Positions 1-6,275 of a stretch of 16,228 bases of DNA are shown piece after piece. Under the pieces are notes generated by a model that was given only the letters and a program-made list of their open reading frames with translations, ran no database searches and was not told the origin of the DNA. How positions within the stretch are numbered: the stretch's first letter is position 1; the number at the start of each line of letters is the position of its first letter. The translations under genes were made by a program, and so were the position numbers. This DNA is from JBBTSQ01 sp038078755 (GTDB taxonomy: Bacteria; Patescibacteriota; Minisyncoccia; Phycocordibacterales; JBAYGS01): assembly GCA_038078755.1 (NCBI GenBank), contig JBBTSQ010000002.1, positions 1-16,228 of the forward strand. The letters run 5' to 3'.

Positions 1-663
1 GCGATTGAAAAATTAATGTTGGGACCAGAGCGCAAGAGTCATTTACTTTCTAAAAAAGAAAAAGAAATTACCGCCTATCACGAAGCGGGTCACGCACTGG
101 TGTCTTCGGTATTGCCGTATGCTGATCCGGTACACAAGATTTCAATCATTTCTCGCGGTCGGGCTGCGGGGTACACTCTACATTTGCCACTCGAAGATCG
201 AAAGTTGCAGTCAAAGAAAGAATTTTTGGATGACATTGCTGTGTCGCTCGGTGGCTACGTGGCAGAAATGATGGTCTTGGGTGATGTGACCACCGGTCCT
301 TCGAATGATTTGCAAGTATCGACCGCACTCGCGCGGGAGATGGTCACTCGATACGGTATGTCTGAAAAGATTGGCACTTTGGCGCTTGAAAGTTCTGGCG
401 GGAGACCTCTGTTTGGACGGGGAGTGGAGGACAAAGATTATTCTGAAAAAGTCAGCGCGGATATTGATGCTGAAGTGGCGCGGATTATGTCGGAAGCTAA
501 AACTAAGGCCGAAAATATTTTGACCGAAAAGCGCAGCGCGCTCGATGCGATTGCTGCCAAACTTATCGAAGTGGAGACTATTGAGCGAGAAGAATACGAA
601 AAGATTATTACTGCTTTTGGGATTATTCCAAAAAAGAAATTGGATATTGAGCATCAGGGATAA
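1..663 (+). CDS. ftsH: ATP-dependent zinc metalloprotease FtsH, C-terminal part (5' end outside window)
   Basis: FtsH is a membrane-anchored AAA+ protease that degrades misassembled membrane proteins and some regulators. The reading frame is open from base 1, so only the end of the AAA module and the M41 peptidase domain are present, about 220 residues; the membrane segments and Walker motifs lie upstream of the window. The zinc site HEAGH is encoded at about 79-93, and the third ligand is the Asp of the GPSND segment (about 295-309). The AEMMVLGDVTTG stretch and the following helix are typical of the M41 fold. The tail is short (ends KKKLDIEHQG), without a long disordered extension. A strong hairpin at 697-735 follows the stop and probably ends the transcript. 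The family assignment is secure; only the N-terminal half is unseen. Confidence 0.96.
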   Translation, partial: AIEKLMLGPERKSHLLSKKEKEITAYHEAGHALVSSVLPYADPVHKISIISRGRAAGYTLHLPLEDRKLQSKKEFLDDIAVSLGGYVAEMMVLGDVTTGPSNDLQVSTALAREMVTRYGMSEKIGTLALESSGGRPLFGRGVEDKDYSEKVSADIDAEVARIMSEAKTKAENILTEKRSALDAIAAKLIEVETIEREEYEKIITAFGIIPKKKLDIEHQG

Positions 664-670
664 AAACTCA

Positions 671-698
671 CAACTTACAATAAACAACCTACAATCGA
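671..698. repeat. Degenerate heptanucleotide tract (CAAnnnA)x4
   Basis: Four consecutive 7-mers, CAACTTA, CAATAAA, CAACCTA and CAATCGA, lie between the ftsH stop and its terminator. Similar 7-base-period tracts with other unit sequences occur at 7824-7851, 9206-9233 and 9318-9352. Function unknown. Confidence 0.5.
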
Positions 699-735
699 AA
701 CCCCCAGAAATTGCTCCGCAATTTCTGGGGGTTTC
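697..735 (+). terminator. Terminator-like hairpin after ftsH
   Basis: An 18-bp perfect stem (697-714 with 718-735) and a 3-nt loop (TCC) lie 33 bases after the ftsH stop. The T-tract is poor (GTTTCCCGTTT), so this may be a factor-assisted or bidirectional terminator or an mRNA 3'-end stabiliser rather than a classic intrinsic terminator. Confidence 0.65.
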
Positions 736-753
736 CCGTTTAAAGCTTTTTTG

Positions 754-859
754 TTGGTGGTCAGGGATATTTTGCTCGCCGTCTCTCACAAAATTCCACG
801 ACCCTGGCTCGGTTGTTTTGCCTACTGGCAAAACATACCTCCGCCTCGCATCAGTCTCG
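754..859 (-). ncRNA. Degenerate tRNA-tail unit D (candidate structured RNA)
   Basis: This stretch lies distal to the tRNA-Ile tail. It has a hairpin with an 8-bp stem (815-822 with 827-834) whose loop reads TACT on the plus strand. A longer stem-loop (CAGGG 762-766 with CCCTG 802-806, and ATTTTG 769-774 with CAAAAT 789-794) has CGTC in its apical part, and a CTCCG segment follows the first hairpin. The same loops and order occur in the well-matched units A and B at 6018-6111 and 6293-6386. Here, however, the stems differ and no clear terminal inverted copy of a tRNA end is visible. Homology is inferred from loop conservation and order only. Confidence 0.35.
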
Positions 860-885
860 AAAAATCTCAAGCAGTTGAGATTTTT
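860..885 (-). terminator. Hairpin terminator candidate ending the tRNA-Ile tail transcript
   Basis: An 11-bp perfect stem (860-870 with 875-885) and loop GCAG. On the minus strand the 3' arm ends in five T residues, which resembles an intrinsic terminator placed 5 bases after the CCA of the direct tRNA-end copy at 888-910. Confidence 0.5.
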
Positions 886-887
886 CT

Positions 888-1009
888 TGCTGGTGCGCCC
901 GGAGGGACTCTCTCCCTACAGGAGCAGTACAGGTTTCCCATTTTTTCATCATCAGAATGATTCAAAAATATGGGAGAACCTTTTCGAGTCCCACAAAGCT
1001 TCGCTTTGC
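888..1009 (-). ncRNA. tRNA-tail unit E downstream of tRNA-Ile(UAU)
   Basis: Read on the minus strand from the tRNA end, there is first a 6-bp hairpin (994-999 with 1003-1008). Next comes an inverted copy of part of the T-arm (plus-strand TTCGAGTCCC at 983-992). A long imperfect hairpin follows (about 931-980, GGTTTCCCAT pairing with ATGGGAGAACC), then a small hairpin around 913-925. Last is a direct copy of the tRNA 3' end including CCA: 888-910 is identical over 23 bases to 1007-1029. The order matches the tails of the serine tRNAs at 5796-6443, although the internal sequences are unrelated. Whether it is an RNA, an integration scar or both is not decided by sequence alone. Confidence 0.5.
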
Positions 1010-1085
1010 TGGTGCGCCCGGAGGGACTCGAACCCCCGACCAGACGAGTATAAGTCGTCCGCTCTACCAACTGAGCTACAGGCGC
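1010..1085 (-). tRNA. tRNA-Ile with anticodon UAU
   Basis: The minus strand folds into a complete cloverleaf. The acceptor is GCGCCTG/CGGGCGC with one T-G pair, the D-stem GCTC/GAGC, the anticodon stem GACGA/TCGTC with loop CTTATAC, and the T-arm GGGGG/CCCTC with loop TTCGAGT. A73 and an encoded CCA follow. Loop positions 34-36 read TAT, so this tRNA should decode AUA directly. Most bacteria instead use a CAU tRNA modified to lysidine by TilS. The gene starts 39 bases downstream of the recG end and may be co-transcribed with it; a weak TAGTAT box at 1094-1099 is the only separate promoter hint. Its tail carries unit E. Confidence 0.93.
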
Positions 1086-1124
1086 GTATCAAAATACTAG
1101 CATACTCCCTTAAACAGGCTAGCT

Positions 1125-3290
1125 CTACTCAAAATGGATTTTATCCTTGGCCCGATGTTCTAGATGTTTTTTAATCAGAGGAAATTGCGAAAAAGTGTCG
1201 TCGGTCTCAAGCAGGTGCGTAGCTTCAGTGCGCGCGGCCTCGACCATCTTGAGATTTTGTAGAGCTTCCATGGCAATGTCAGAGACGCCCCACTGTTTAC
1301 CACCCCACAAGGATCCTGCGCCACGGAATTTGAGGTCATACTCGGCAAGTTCGAACCCATTTTTTGCGGTCTTGAGAGCGTTGAGTCTATCTACGGTTTT
1401 TTCTCCCGCGCTTTCGGCGTACACAAAACAATAGGCTTGATGATTACTTCGGATGACGCGCCCACGAAGCTGGTGGAGTTGGGAGAGACCAAATCGCTCC
1501 GCACCTTCAATCACAATCACGGTAGCGTTGGGCACATTCACTCCCACTTCCACTACTGAGGTGGCGCAGAGAATGTCTATTTTTCCCGCTTTAAAATTAG
1601 CCATCACCGCTTCTTTATCATCATCTTTCATCTTGCTGTGAAGTATGCCGATTTCATATTTTTGAAAGACTTTTGCCTTGAGTCTCTTGGCTTCTTCGGT
1701 CACAGACTTTGCATTGAGTGCCATCTCTTTAGTCGGGTCTGGTTCGTCGATACGCGGGCAAATAATATATGCTTGTCGGCCGGTCAGAAGCTCGGCGTGA
1801 ATTTTTGCATACATTTTTTCTCTGCCTGTCGGCAAGACAATTTCGGTAATAATTGGCTTTCGTCCGTGGGGCATTTGGTCAAGTAGAGTGAGGTCGAGGT
1901 CTCCATACATGGTGAGTGCGAGCGTGCGCGGGATGGGAGTGGCTGTCATTGAGAGTAGATGTGGAGCAATACCATCTTTGGTTACGAGTTTTTGGCGTTG
2001 TGCCGTTCCAAACCTGTGTTGTTCGTCAATAATCACATATGCCAAATGTTTAAATTTCACAGCTTTTTGAATTAATGCGTGGGTGCCAATCAGGATGGGT
2101 ACATCACCAGAGGCTACCCATTTTAAAAGTTGTGAGCGAGAAATATCGGTCCATCCCGTGGGATTTAGTTTGGAGGGGAATTTTCGACAGCCAGAGCCGG
2201 TGATGAGCCCAATGTTGATCGACATATGTTTGAAGTACTCGATGAAACTTTCAAAATGCTGGCTAGCGAGAATTTCGGTGGGGCACATATAGGCGACTTG
2301 GAGGTGGCCAAACTGCCTGCCGGCGGGACGACTCACAATCGTCGCATATGCCGTGGTCGCCGCCACCGCCGTCTTGCCCGAGCCCACATCTCCTTCGAGT
2401 AAGCGAGACATTGCGTGACCTTTTTTGAAATCAGACAGAATGGCGTCGATGGCTTTGTGTTGAGCCTCTGTGGCACTAAATGGGAAACGGGAGATAAATT
2501 TTTCAATCACTTCCGTTGCGGGCTCAATCACGAAGGCTTGTTGTTTTTGGTATTCTCGTCGAGCTTTTTGTTTTTCGAGCTGGATGAAAAATATTTCTTC
2601 AAAGGCAAAACGTTTTCGCGCAGAAAGCGCGTTGTCGTCGGACAATGGGGTATGTATCCAGATCAGCGCGGTGCGAAGTGTGGGTAGATTATATTTTTTT
2701 AATATCTCGTCAGGAATCGGATCTACAAGTGTGTCGAGGATGCCGGATCGAAAGATTTTCTGAACAGCGTGATAGAGCCAGTTGGAGGTCACACCACGAC
2801 TCTCCGGATATATTGGGTAAAGGGTGTGGGCTTCGCTATCATTTCCAAATAGGGAATCACCGACGCCGACAGGGAGCTTTGCTACTGTCTCAATTTTGGG
2901 ATTACTGAAATAGAGTTCGCCAGTCTTCTTTCGTTCAGACACTTTGCCTTCAACACGCACCAGACTTCCTTCGGCGGTCATTTTGGCGAGATACGGTTGG
3001 TTGAACCACACTGCTTTTATTTTACCGGTATCGTCGCTAATAATCCCGTCTGCCATTGGGATTTTGGTCTTAAAGCCTTTGCTGGTCTTGAGCCCGCTAA
3101 TTTTTCCAAAGACCACCGCTTCCTCACCCTTTACCAAACTTCCGATATTTTTCATATCCGATGTGTTGCCGTAGCGAGTCGGGAAGTGGTAGAGCATATC
3201 CTCTACGGTCTTTATGCCAAGCTTCGCGAGCGCCTTTTTCTGAAAGTCATTGAGGCGAAAATGATCGCTTATAGGAGAGTCATGATGCAT
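1125..3290 (-). CDS. recG: ATP-dependent DNA helicase RecG
   Basis: RecG is a monomeric superfamily 2 helicase that reverses stalled replication forks and processes branched DNA. The start chosen is the ATG at 3290 (MHHDSPI), giving 721 residues. A longer frame begins at 3362 but would run through the consensus plus-strand promoter at 3328-3356. The N-terminal wedge/OB region is followed by Walker A GDVGSGKT (about residues 300-307), the DEQH box, TATPIPRTL, and the motif VI stretch QLRGRVIRS, where the family usually has GRVGRS. Shortly after Walker A sits a small in-frame addition, SRPAGRQF, encoded by a near-palindrome at 2313-2329. It lies in the loop before the YMCPTEILA motif and appears absent from typical RecG. 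The tRNA-Ile gene follows 39 bases downstream on the same strand. Confidence 0.96.
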   Translation of the reverse strand: MHHDSPISDHFRLNDFQKKALAKLGIKTVEDMLYHFPTRYGNTSDMKNIGSLVKGEEAVVFGKISGLKTSKGFKTKIPMADGIISDDTGKIKAVWFNQPYLAKMTAEGSLVRVEGKVSERKKTGELYFSNPKIETVAKLPVGVGDSLFGNDSEAHTLYPIYPESRGVTSNWLYHAVQKIFRSGILDTLVDPIPDEILKKYNLPTLRTALIWIHTPLSDDNALSARKRFAFEEIFFIQLEKQKARREYQKQQAFVIEPATEVIEKFISRFPFSATEAQHKAIDAILSDFKKGHAMSRLLEGDVGSGKTAVAATTAYATIVSRPAGRQFGHLQVAYMCPTEILASQHFESFIEYFKHMSINIGLITGSGCRKFPSKLNPTGWTDISRSQLLKWVASGDVPILIGTHALIQKAVKFKHLAYVIIDEQHRFGTAQRQKLVTKDGIAPHLLSMTATPIPRTLALTMYGDLDLTLLDQMPHGRKPIITEIVLPTGREKMYAKIHAELLTGRQAYIICPRIDEPDPTKEMALNAKSVTEEAKRLKAKVFQKYEIGILHSKMKDDDKEAVMANFKAGKIDILCATSVVEVGVNVPNATVIVIEGAERFGLSQLHQLRGRVIRSNHQAYCFVYAESAGEKTVDRLNALKTAKNGFELAEYDLKFRGAGSLWGGKQWGVSDIAMEALQNLKMVEAARTEATHLLETDDTFSQFPLIKKHLEHRAKDKIHFE

Positions 3291-3327
3291 CGGTAAAGTA
3301 TATAGGATTTGAGGCACTTTACAGCTA

Positions 3328-3356
3328 TTGACAAATAAATTGATAGGGTATATAAT
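3328..3356 (+). promoter_or_regulatory. Consensus sigma-70 type promoter
   Basis: An exact TTGACA (3328-3333) and an exact TATAAT (3351-3356) are separated by 17 bases. It fires away from recG into the gene at 3437, giving a leader of roughly 70 bases. A perfect consensus suggests strong constitutive expression unless it is repressed. Confidence 0.88.
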
Positions 3357-3436
3357 ATACAATAGAACGTGATTTTAGGGAGGTCTCAATATCTCTCAAA
3401 ATTGCCCCATATCCGAGGGTATCGGAGGAGAAAGGT

Positions 3437-3940
3437 TTGACAATTAACATGAAAAATCTGCCAGCGCCCATTCATCTGGTTTTTGGTGCAGATGGTCTTC
3501 GTAAAGCCGTGATGGCCAGATCCTATCTCTTTCCCACTAAGCCATTTTATGCAGTGTGGGATACATATAATTCATCGGCTTCTCAAGAAGCTGAAGGTGA
3601 ATTCATTGATTGGCTACGGATGCGTCAACCTATCGATGAGATCAAGGCACCGGTGAAATCGGTCTTGATCATTCATGATCCCCATCTCTTCCGGCATCAC
3701 ATTGAGTGGGATCAAGTCCATCGCAAGGAGGGATTTGTTCTTCTAAGTTCGCAAGCAATGCTGGTGATGAAGGCGATGCTCGCAGGACAGTCTCCGATGC
3801 GGGTGCTTAACGCCATAAGCTTTGTCAGAAAGGTTGATCAAAAGACCTTGTCAAAATTGTTGGCGAGCGAGATGAGGGTGATGCAAGAAGTGTTTGATCA
3901 TTGCCAGGAGTTGGCAAAATTCGCTCGGGCAATGAGGTGA
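3437..3940 (+). CDS. Hypothetical protein, 167 aa, independently transcribed
   Basis: I do not recognise this family. The product is soluble, with no signal peptide or membrane segment, and mixed alpha/beta in character. It has a hydrophobic strand followed by acidic and histidine residues (SVLIIHDPHLFRHH, about residues 75-88) and a helical C-terminus ending LAKFARAMR. The TTG at 3437 has good spacing to GGAGGAG (3424-3430); an in-frame ATG at 3449 is the alternative and would give 163 residues. The TGA stop is followed after 10 bases by an intrinsic terminator. Consensus promoter, a real Shine-Dalgarno site, a hairpin-containing leader and its own terminator make this a self-contained, probably well-expressed unit. 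Its codon choice (ATC, CTG, CGG, CCG more often) differs somewhat from the pilus genes. It could be lineage-specific or acquired. Confidence 0.8.
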   Translation: MTINMKNLPAPIHLVFGADGLRKAVMARSYLFPTKPFYAVWDTYNSSASQEAEGEFIDWLRMRQPIDEIKAPVKSVLIIHDPHLFRHHIEWDQVHRKEGFVLLSSQAMLVMKAMLAGQSPMRVLNAISFVRKVDQKTLSKLLASEMRVMQEVFDHCQELAKFARAMR

Positions 3941-3950
3941 GTTCTTTCGC

Positions 3951-3985
3951 CCGCCTACTATGCTAGTCATGGTAGGCGGTTTTTT
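3951..3985 (+). terminator. Intrinsic terminator of the 3437-3940 gene
   Basis: CCGCCTACTATG (3951-3962) pairs with CATGGTAGGCGG (3968-3979) through one T-G pair. The loop is CTAGT and six T residues follow (3980-3985). The T-run overlaps the stop codon of the convergent mutY-like gene. Confidence 0.9.
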
Positions 3986-4814
3986 ATGAGACGATTGATA
4001 TGTATCTTTTATGCTTTTTAATGAAGTTCTCGAAGTCGAGTTCGTTTATCGTCTCAACGATGTCAGATGTTTTTTGATGAGATAACTGTCTTCGAAGTGA
4101 ATTTATGGTGACCTTTTTATAAACAAGTATATGTTTCAAAATCTGTCCGCGGAGTTCGCGATGTGAGCCTTTGAATGTCGATTGCTTAGTGTGGGTGGTA
4201 CTTTTTCGGCTCGGGTTTGGTAGGGTCATTTTTAAGTGGGAGCCGTAGTCCATCAAAGCAGAGTAATAATCTCGGGGACGTTTTCTATCAAGCGATGTGG
4301 TGATTAGCGGAAGTAATTTTTCGTCCGCTATCTTGCCCCGAGCCTTTTTAAAAAAGTGATGAATGAAGACGGTGCGGATATTGGTTTCGATAAACACCGT
4401 CGGTTTGTTAAACGCAAAGGCCAAAATCGCTCCCGCTGTGTAGGGGCCGATACCAGGGAGGGCATCAAGTGCTTCGAGAGTGGCGGGGATTTTTCCAGAA
4501 TGTTTTGATACTACTTCCTCCGCCGCGCGCTTTAAGAAAAGCGCGCGGCGATTATAGCCCAACCCCTGCCACAAAGTCAGTACTTCCGAGAGCGGTGCTT
4601 GTGCGAGCGACTTTACTGTTGGAAAGCGTTTGATAAATGCATTAAATTTCGGCACCACCCGCTCCGCCTGTGTCTGCTGAAGCATTATTTCTGAGACCAT
4701 AATTTTGTATGGGTCAGTGGTTTCTCGCCAAGGGAAAGAGCGTTTGTGTTTTCGATAATACTCCCAGACGGTTTTTTGGAAGGGTTTAATTTGAGTAGGG
4801 GAGACTTGTAACAT
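3984..4814 (-). CDS. mutY: MutY-like A/G-specific adenine glycosylase lacking the Fe-S cluster
   Basis: The HhH-GPD base-excision glycosylase fold is clear. FPWR (residues 27-30) and SEIMLQQTQ (41-49) are MutY signatures, with the catalytic Glu at residue 42. The helix-hairpin-helix LPGIGPYTAGAI is at 119-130. MutY removes adenine mispaired with 8-oxoguanine. Several features are unusual. The position of the second catalytic acid (Asp138 of E. coli MutY, in DGNV) is Glu143 here (ETNI). The whole protein has no cysteine, so the usual 4Fe-4S cluster cannot form. It also lacks the C-terminal MutT-like 8-oxoG recognition domain, having instead about 60 residues resembling a winged helix. At 276 residues it is shorter than typical MutY (about 350). 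An MTH1-like Nudix gene lies 1.8 kb away. Activity on A:8-oxoG is inferred, not shown; a different substrate is possible. Confidence 0.85.
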   Translation of the reverse strand: MLQVSPTQIKPFQKTVWEYYRKHKRSFPWRETTDPYKIMVSEIMLQQTQAERVVPKFNAFIKRFPTVKSLAQAPLSEVLTLWQGLGYNRRALFLKRAAEEVVSKHSGKIPATLEALDALPGIGPYTAGAILAFAFNKPTVFIETNIRTVFIHHFFKKARGKIADEKLLPLITTSLDRKRPRDYYSALMDYGSHLKMTLPNPSRKSTTHTKQSTFKGSHRELRGQILKHILVYKKVTINSLRRQLSHQKTSDIVETINELDFENFIKKHKRYISIVS

Positions 4815-4859
4815 TTTATTTATATGCCTAGTAAGACTAATTTGATCTCGAAAGTGGTA

Positions 4860-5777
4860 TTATCGGTAATAAATTCCATTTTGTTTCAGTTGGATGTCCT
4901 TTTTGTTAATTCGTTCATTGAGTAATTTTCTTGTCTCCTCGGACAATTGTATTTCAGAGAAGGAGAATTCAGAATTGTTCCCATCATTGTCTGAATAATA
5001 ACCTGTGTAGAAAAATATTTCCTTGAATGGATAGTGTGTTTTATTTCTATCGAACGTATTCATCATCTTAAAATAATCCTCTATACCAAATCGGGTTGTT
5101 CTGTTGTCTATAATGAGAATTACTTTTTCTTTTTCATTGTGAGGTTTTTCAACTTTCTTTTCTATTGCCATAGATACAAGCTGATGCAAAGTATTTGGTT
5201 CATCTTTTGTGTCACTGATGAATAGTGATGTCTTTTTAAAGATGGGATTAGTGATTAAATCATTATCTGCGGAATTATTTTTTATTGCACTACTGACTGC
5301 GCTTAATACATCTTGCGTACCGAACCATAACGCAAACTTTTTCAATTTTCGTAAAGGAATTTTGTCCTTTAGTATAAAGATTTTGTATTCTTCTTCTCGT
5401 TTCGTTTTCTCAAATGACCAATTGTTATCTGCAATGGATGTGATTTCCACGTGGAATTTCTCATGAAAATCAGACTGAACGCTAAAATCCCAGGGATTGT
5501 CTCTGTAAATAATTTCGTAGCAGGTATCCTTTTGTCTAATATCTCCGCCTAGAAATTTTAAAAAGTGTTTAAATACAATTTCCTCTCTCTGTTTTTGTGT
5601 CGGCAGGTCAAGTAATATTTTTTCTGTTACATGTCCATTGCGCTCTATTCGCAAATAACGTTTATAGTTATTTTTATTCTTGATGTCAGAAATTGGATAG
5701 TACGAACTCGTAGTGATTCGTGGTTTACGAAAAGACGTTATTAATTGTAAAAAGATATTTTTTAATTTCTTAAACAT
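4860..5777 (-). CDS. Unrecognised AT-rich protein, possible PD-(D/E)xK-like fold
   Basis: This 305-residue protein is rich in Lys, Asn, Ile and Phe, and I cannot name its family. The central part reads PWDFSV (95-100) then FHVEIT (108-113). This spacing of an Asp-Phe and a beta strand with Glu-x-Thr resembles the core of PD-(D/E)xK nucleases in which the Lys is replaced. A second block, VILIIDNRTTRFGIEDYF (219-236), could be another core strand followed by a helix. No membrane segment is evident; the N-terminus is basic. The gene begins 18 bases after the distal copy of the serine tRNA end (5799-5818), and no Shine-Dalgarno site precedes it. Its base composition is clearly more AT-rich than that of the flanking genes. 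Position and composition suggest acquisition at a tRNA site. The nuclease idea is only a motif-level guess. Confidence 0.75.
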   Translation of the reverse strand: MFKKLKNIFLQLITSFRKPRITTSSYYPISDIKNKNNYKRYLRIERNGHVTEKILLDLPTQKQREEIVFKHFLKFLGGDIRQKDTCYEIIYRDNPWDFSVQSDFHEKFHVEITSIADNNWSFEKTKREEEYKIFILKDKIPLRKLKKFALWFGTQDVLSAVSSAIKNNSADNDLITNPIFKKTSLFISDTKDEPNTLHQLVSMAIEKKVEKPHNEKEKVILIIDNRTTRFGIEDYFKMMNTFDRNKTHYPFKEIFFYTGYYSDNDGNNSEFSFSEIQLSEETRKLLNERINKKDIQLKQNGIYYR

Positions 5778-5795
5778 GATTTATTTCAGCATTCT

Positions 5796-5955
5796 TTTTG
5801 GCGGAGAGAGCGAGACCACGGGTACATTTTTCGACCGTTACACGGTCAGTACCCCGATTGGGTTTTTTCTTCATTTGATTACAAAATCGAAAAAACACTC
5901 AATCGGGCTTCGAGTCTCGCTCGTAAGTGCTCACCAGCACTTACTTCTCTCCGTC
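5796..5955 (-). ncRNA. tRNA-tail unit C, distal unit of the tRNA-Ser array
   Basis: In tRNA orientation the unit opens with an inverted copy of the serine tRNA end. That copy is split by an 8-bp hairpin (5923-5930 with 5937-5944): TCTCGCTC at 5915-5922 and TCTCTCC at 5946-5952. It contains a long stem-loop (CCCGATTG with CAATCGGG, and GTTTTTTC with GAAAAAAC), then a stem GGGTAC/GTACCC enclosing GACCGT/ACGGTC. It closes with a direct copy of the tRNA acceptor including CCA (5799-5814). The 38 bases at 5796-5833 repeat at 5982-6019 with two differences. The internal stems are unrelated to those of units A and B, so only the architecture is shared. Confidence 0.55.
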
Positions 5956-5984
5956 AAAATAAACTCGCCAAGAGCGATTTATTT

Positions 5985-6121
5985 TGGCGGAGAGAGCGAG
6001 ACCACGAGTACGTTTTTCGCCCGCGACTACATTTTTTCCGTCGAAAAAATGTGTCTGGGCACCGCCTCACTAAATTTTCTACTGAAAATTATGAGTTCCG
6101 GCGTTCGAATCTCGCTCTCTC
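5985..6121 (-). ncRNA. tRNA-tail unit A downstream of tRNA-Ser(ACU)
   Basis: The inverted copy GTTCGAATCTCGCTCTCTC (plus strand 6103-6121) equals the T-loop, T-arm 3' strand and acceptor of the neighbouring tRNA. The direct copy at 5985-6000 carries the acceptor with a CCA. Between them is a 94-base core (6018-6111) with two stem-loops. One has an AT-rich stem and loop TACT on the plus strand; the other has a 10-bp stem around CGTC, enclosed by GCCC/GGGC. The core is nearly the same as in unit B, apart from paired positions that change together. This suggests a structured RNA made with the tRNA. The hairpin at about 6126-6165, with base stem AACGGC/GCCGTT, links it to the tRNA end. Confidence 0.6.
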
Positions 6122-6167
6122 ACGCAACGGCACACAATTCGAACCTATGGTTCTCATTGGCCGTTTG

Positions 6168-6254
6168 CGGAGAGAGCGAGATTCGAACTCGCGGTTCCAA
6201 TTAAGGAACGACGGTTTAGTAAACCGTTGATTTAAACCACTCATCCATCTCTCC
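6168..6254 (-). tRNA. tRNA-Ser with anticodon ACU (atypical)
   Basis: A complete class II cloverleaf. The acceptor is GGAGAGA/TCTCTCC and the D-stem GAT/ATC. The anticodon stem ACGGT/ACCGT has loop TTACTAA, there is a long variable arm (GTTCC/GGAAC), and the T-arm GCGAG/CTCGC has loop TTCGAAT. G73 and the long arm point to serine. Positions 34-36 read ACT, so it would read AGU. A34 would risk misreading AGA (Arg) if deaminated to inosine, so it is presumably left unmodified or the tRNA has another role. The 3' extension is CAA rather than CCA, so CCA must be added enzymatically. All stems are intact, which argues against simple decay. A GCU serine tRNA lies just upstream on the same strand. 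Confidence 0.85.
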
Positions 6255-6275
6255 AGATGGGAAAACAAGAAGACG

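Noticed and set aside
211..870. Minus-strand frame of 219 codons across ftsH
   Set aside because: It lies opposite the conserved FtsH peptidase domain and has no family features.
545..1174. Plus-strand frame of 209 codons ending CARRDSNPRPDEYKSSALPTELQ...
   Set aside because: The C-terminal part is the antisense translation of the tRNA-Ile gene, a well-known false protein type, and the N-terminal part overlaps ftsH out of frame.
3291..3362. N-terminal 24-residue extension of RecG
   Set aside because: It would span the opposing consensus promoter; the ATG at 3290 gives a normal RecG start.
4521..4550. 13-bp GC-rich hairpin inside the mutY-like gene
   Set aside because: It encodes NRRALFLKRAA, which aligns without a gap to the normal MutY segment, so it is not an insertion.
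5713..6204. Plus-strand frame of 163 codons with two GGESETT repeats
   Set aside because: The repeats are the direct copies of the tRNA end in units C and A; there is no start signal and no protein-like composition.
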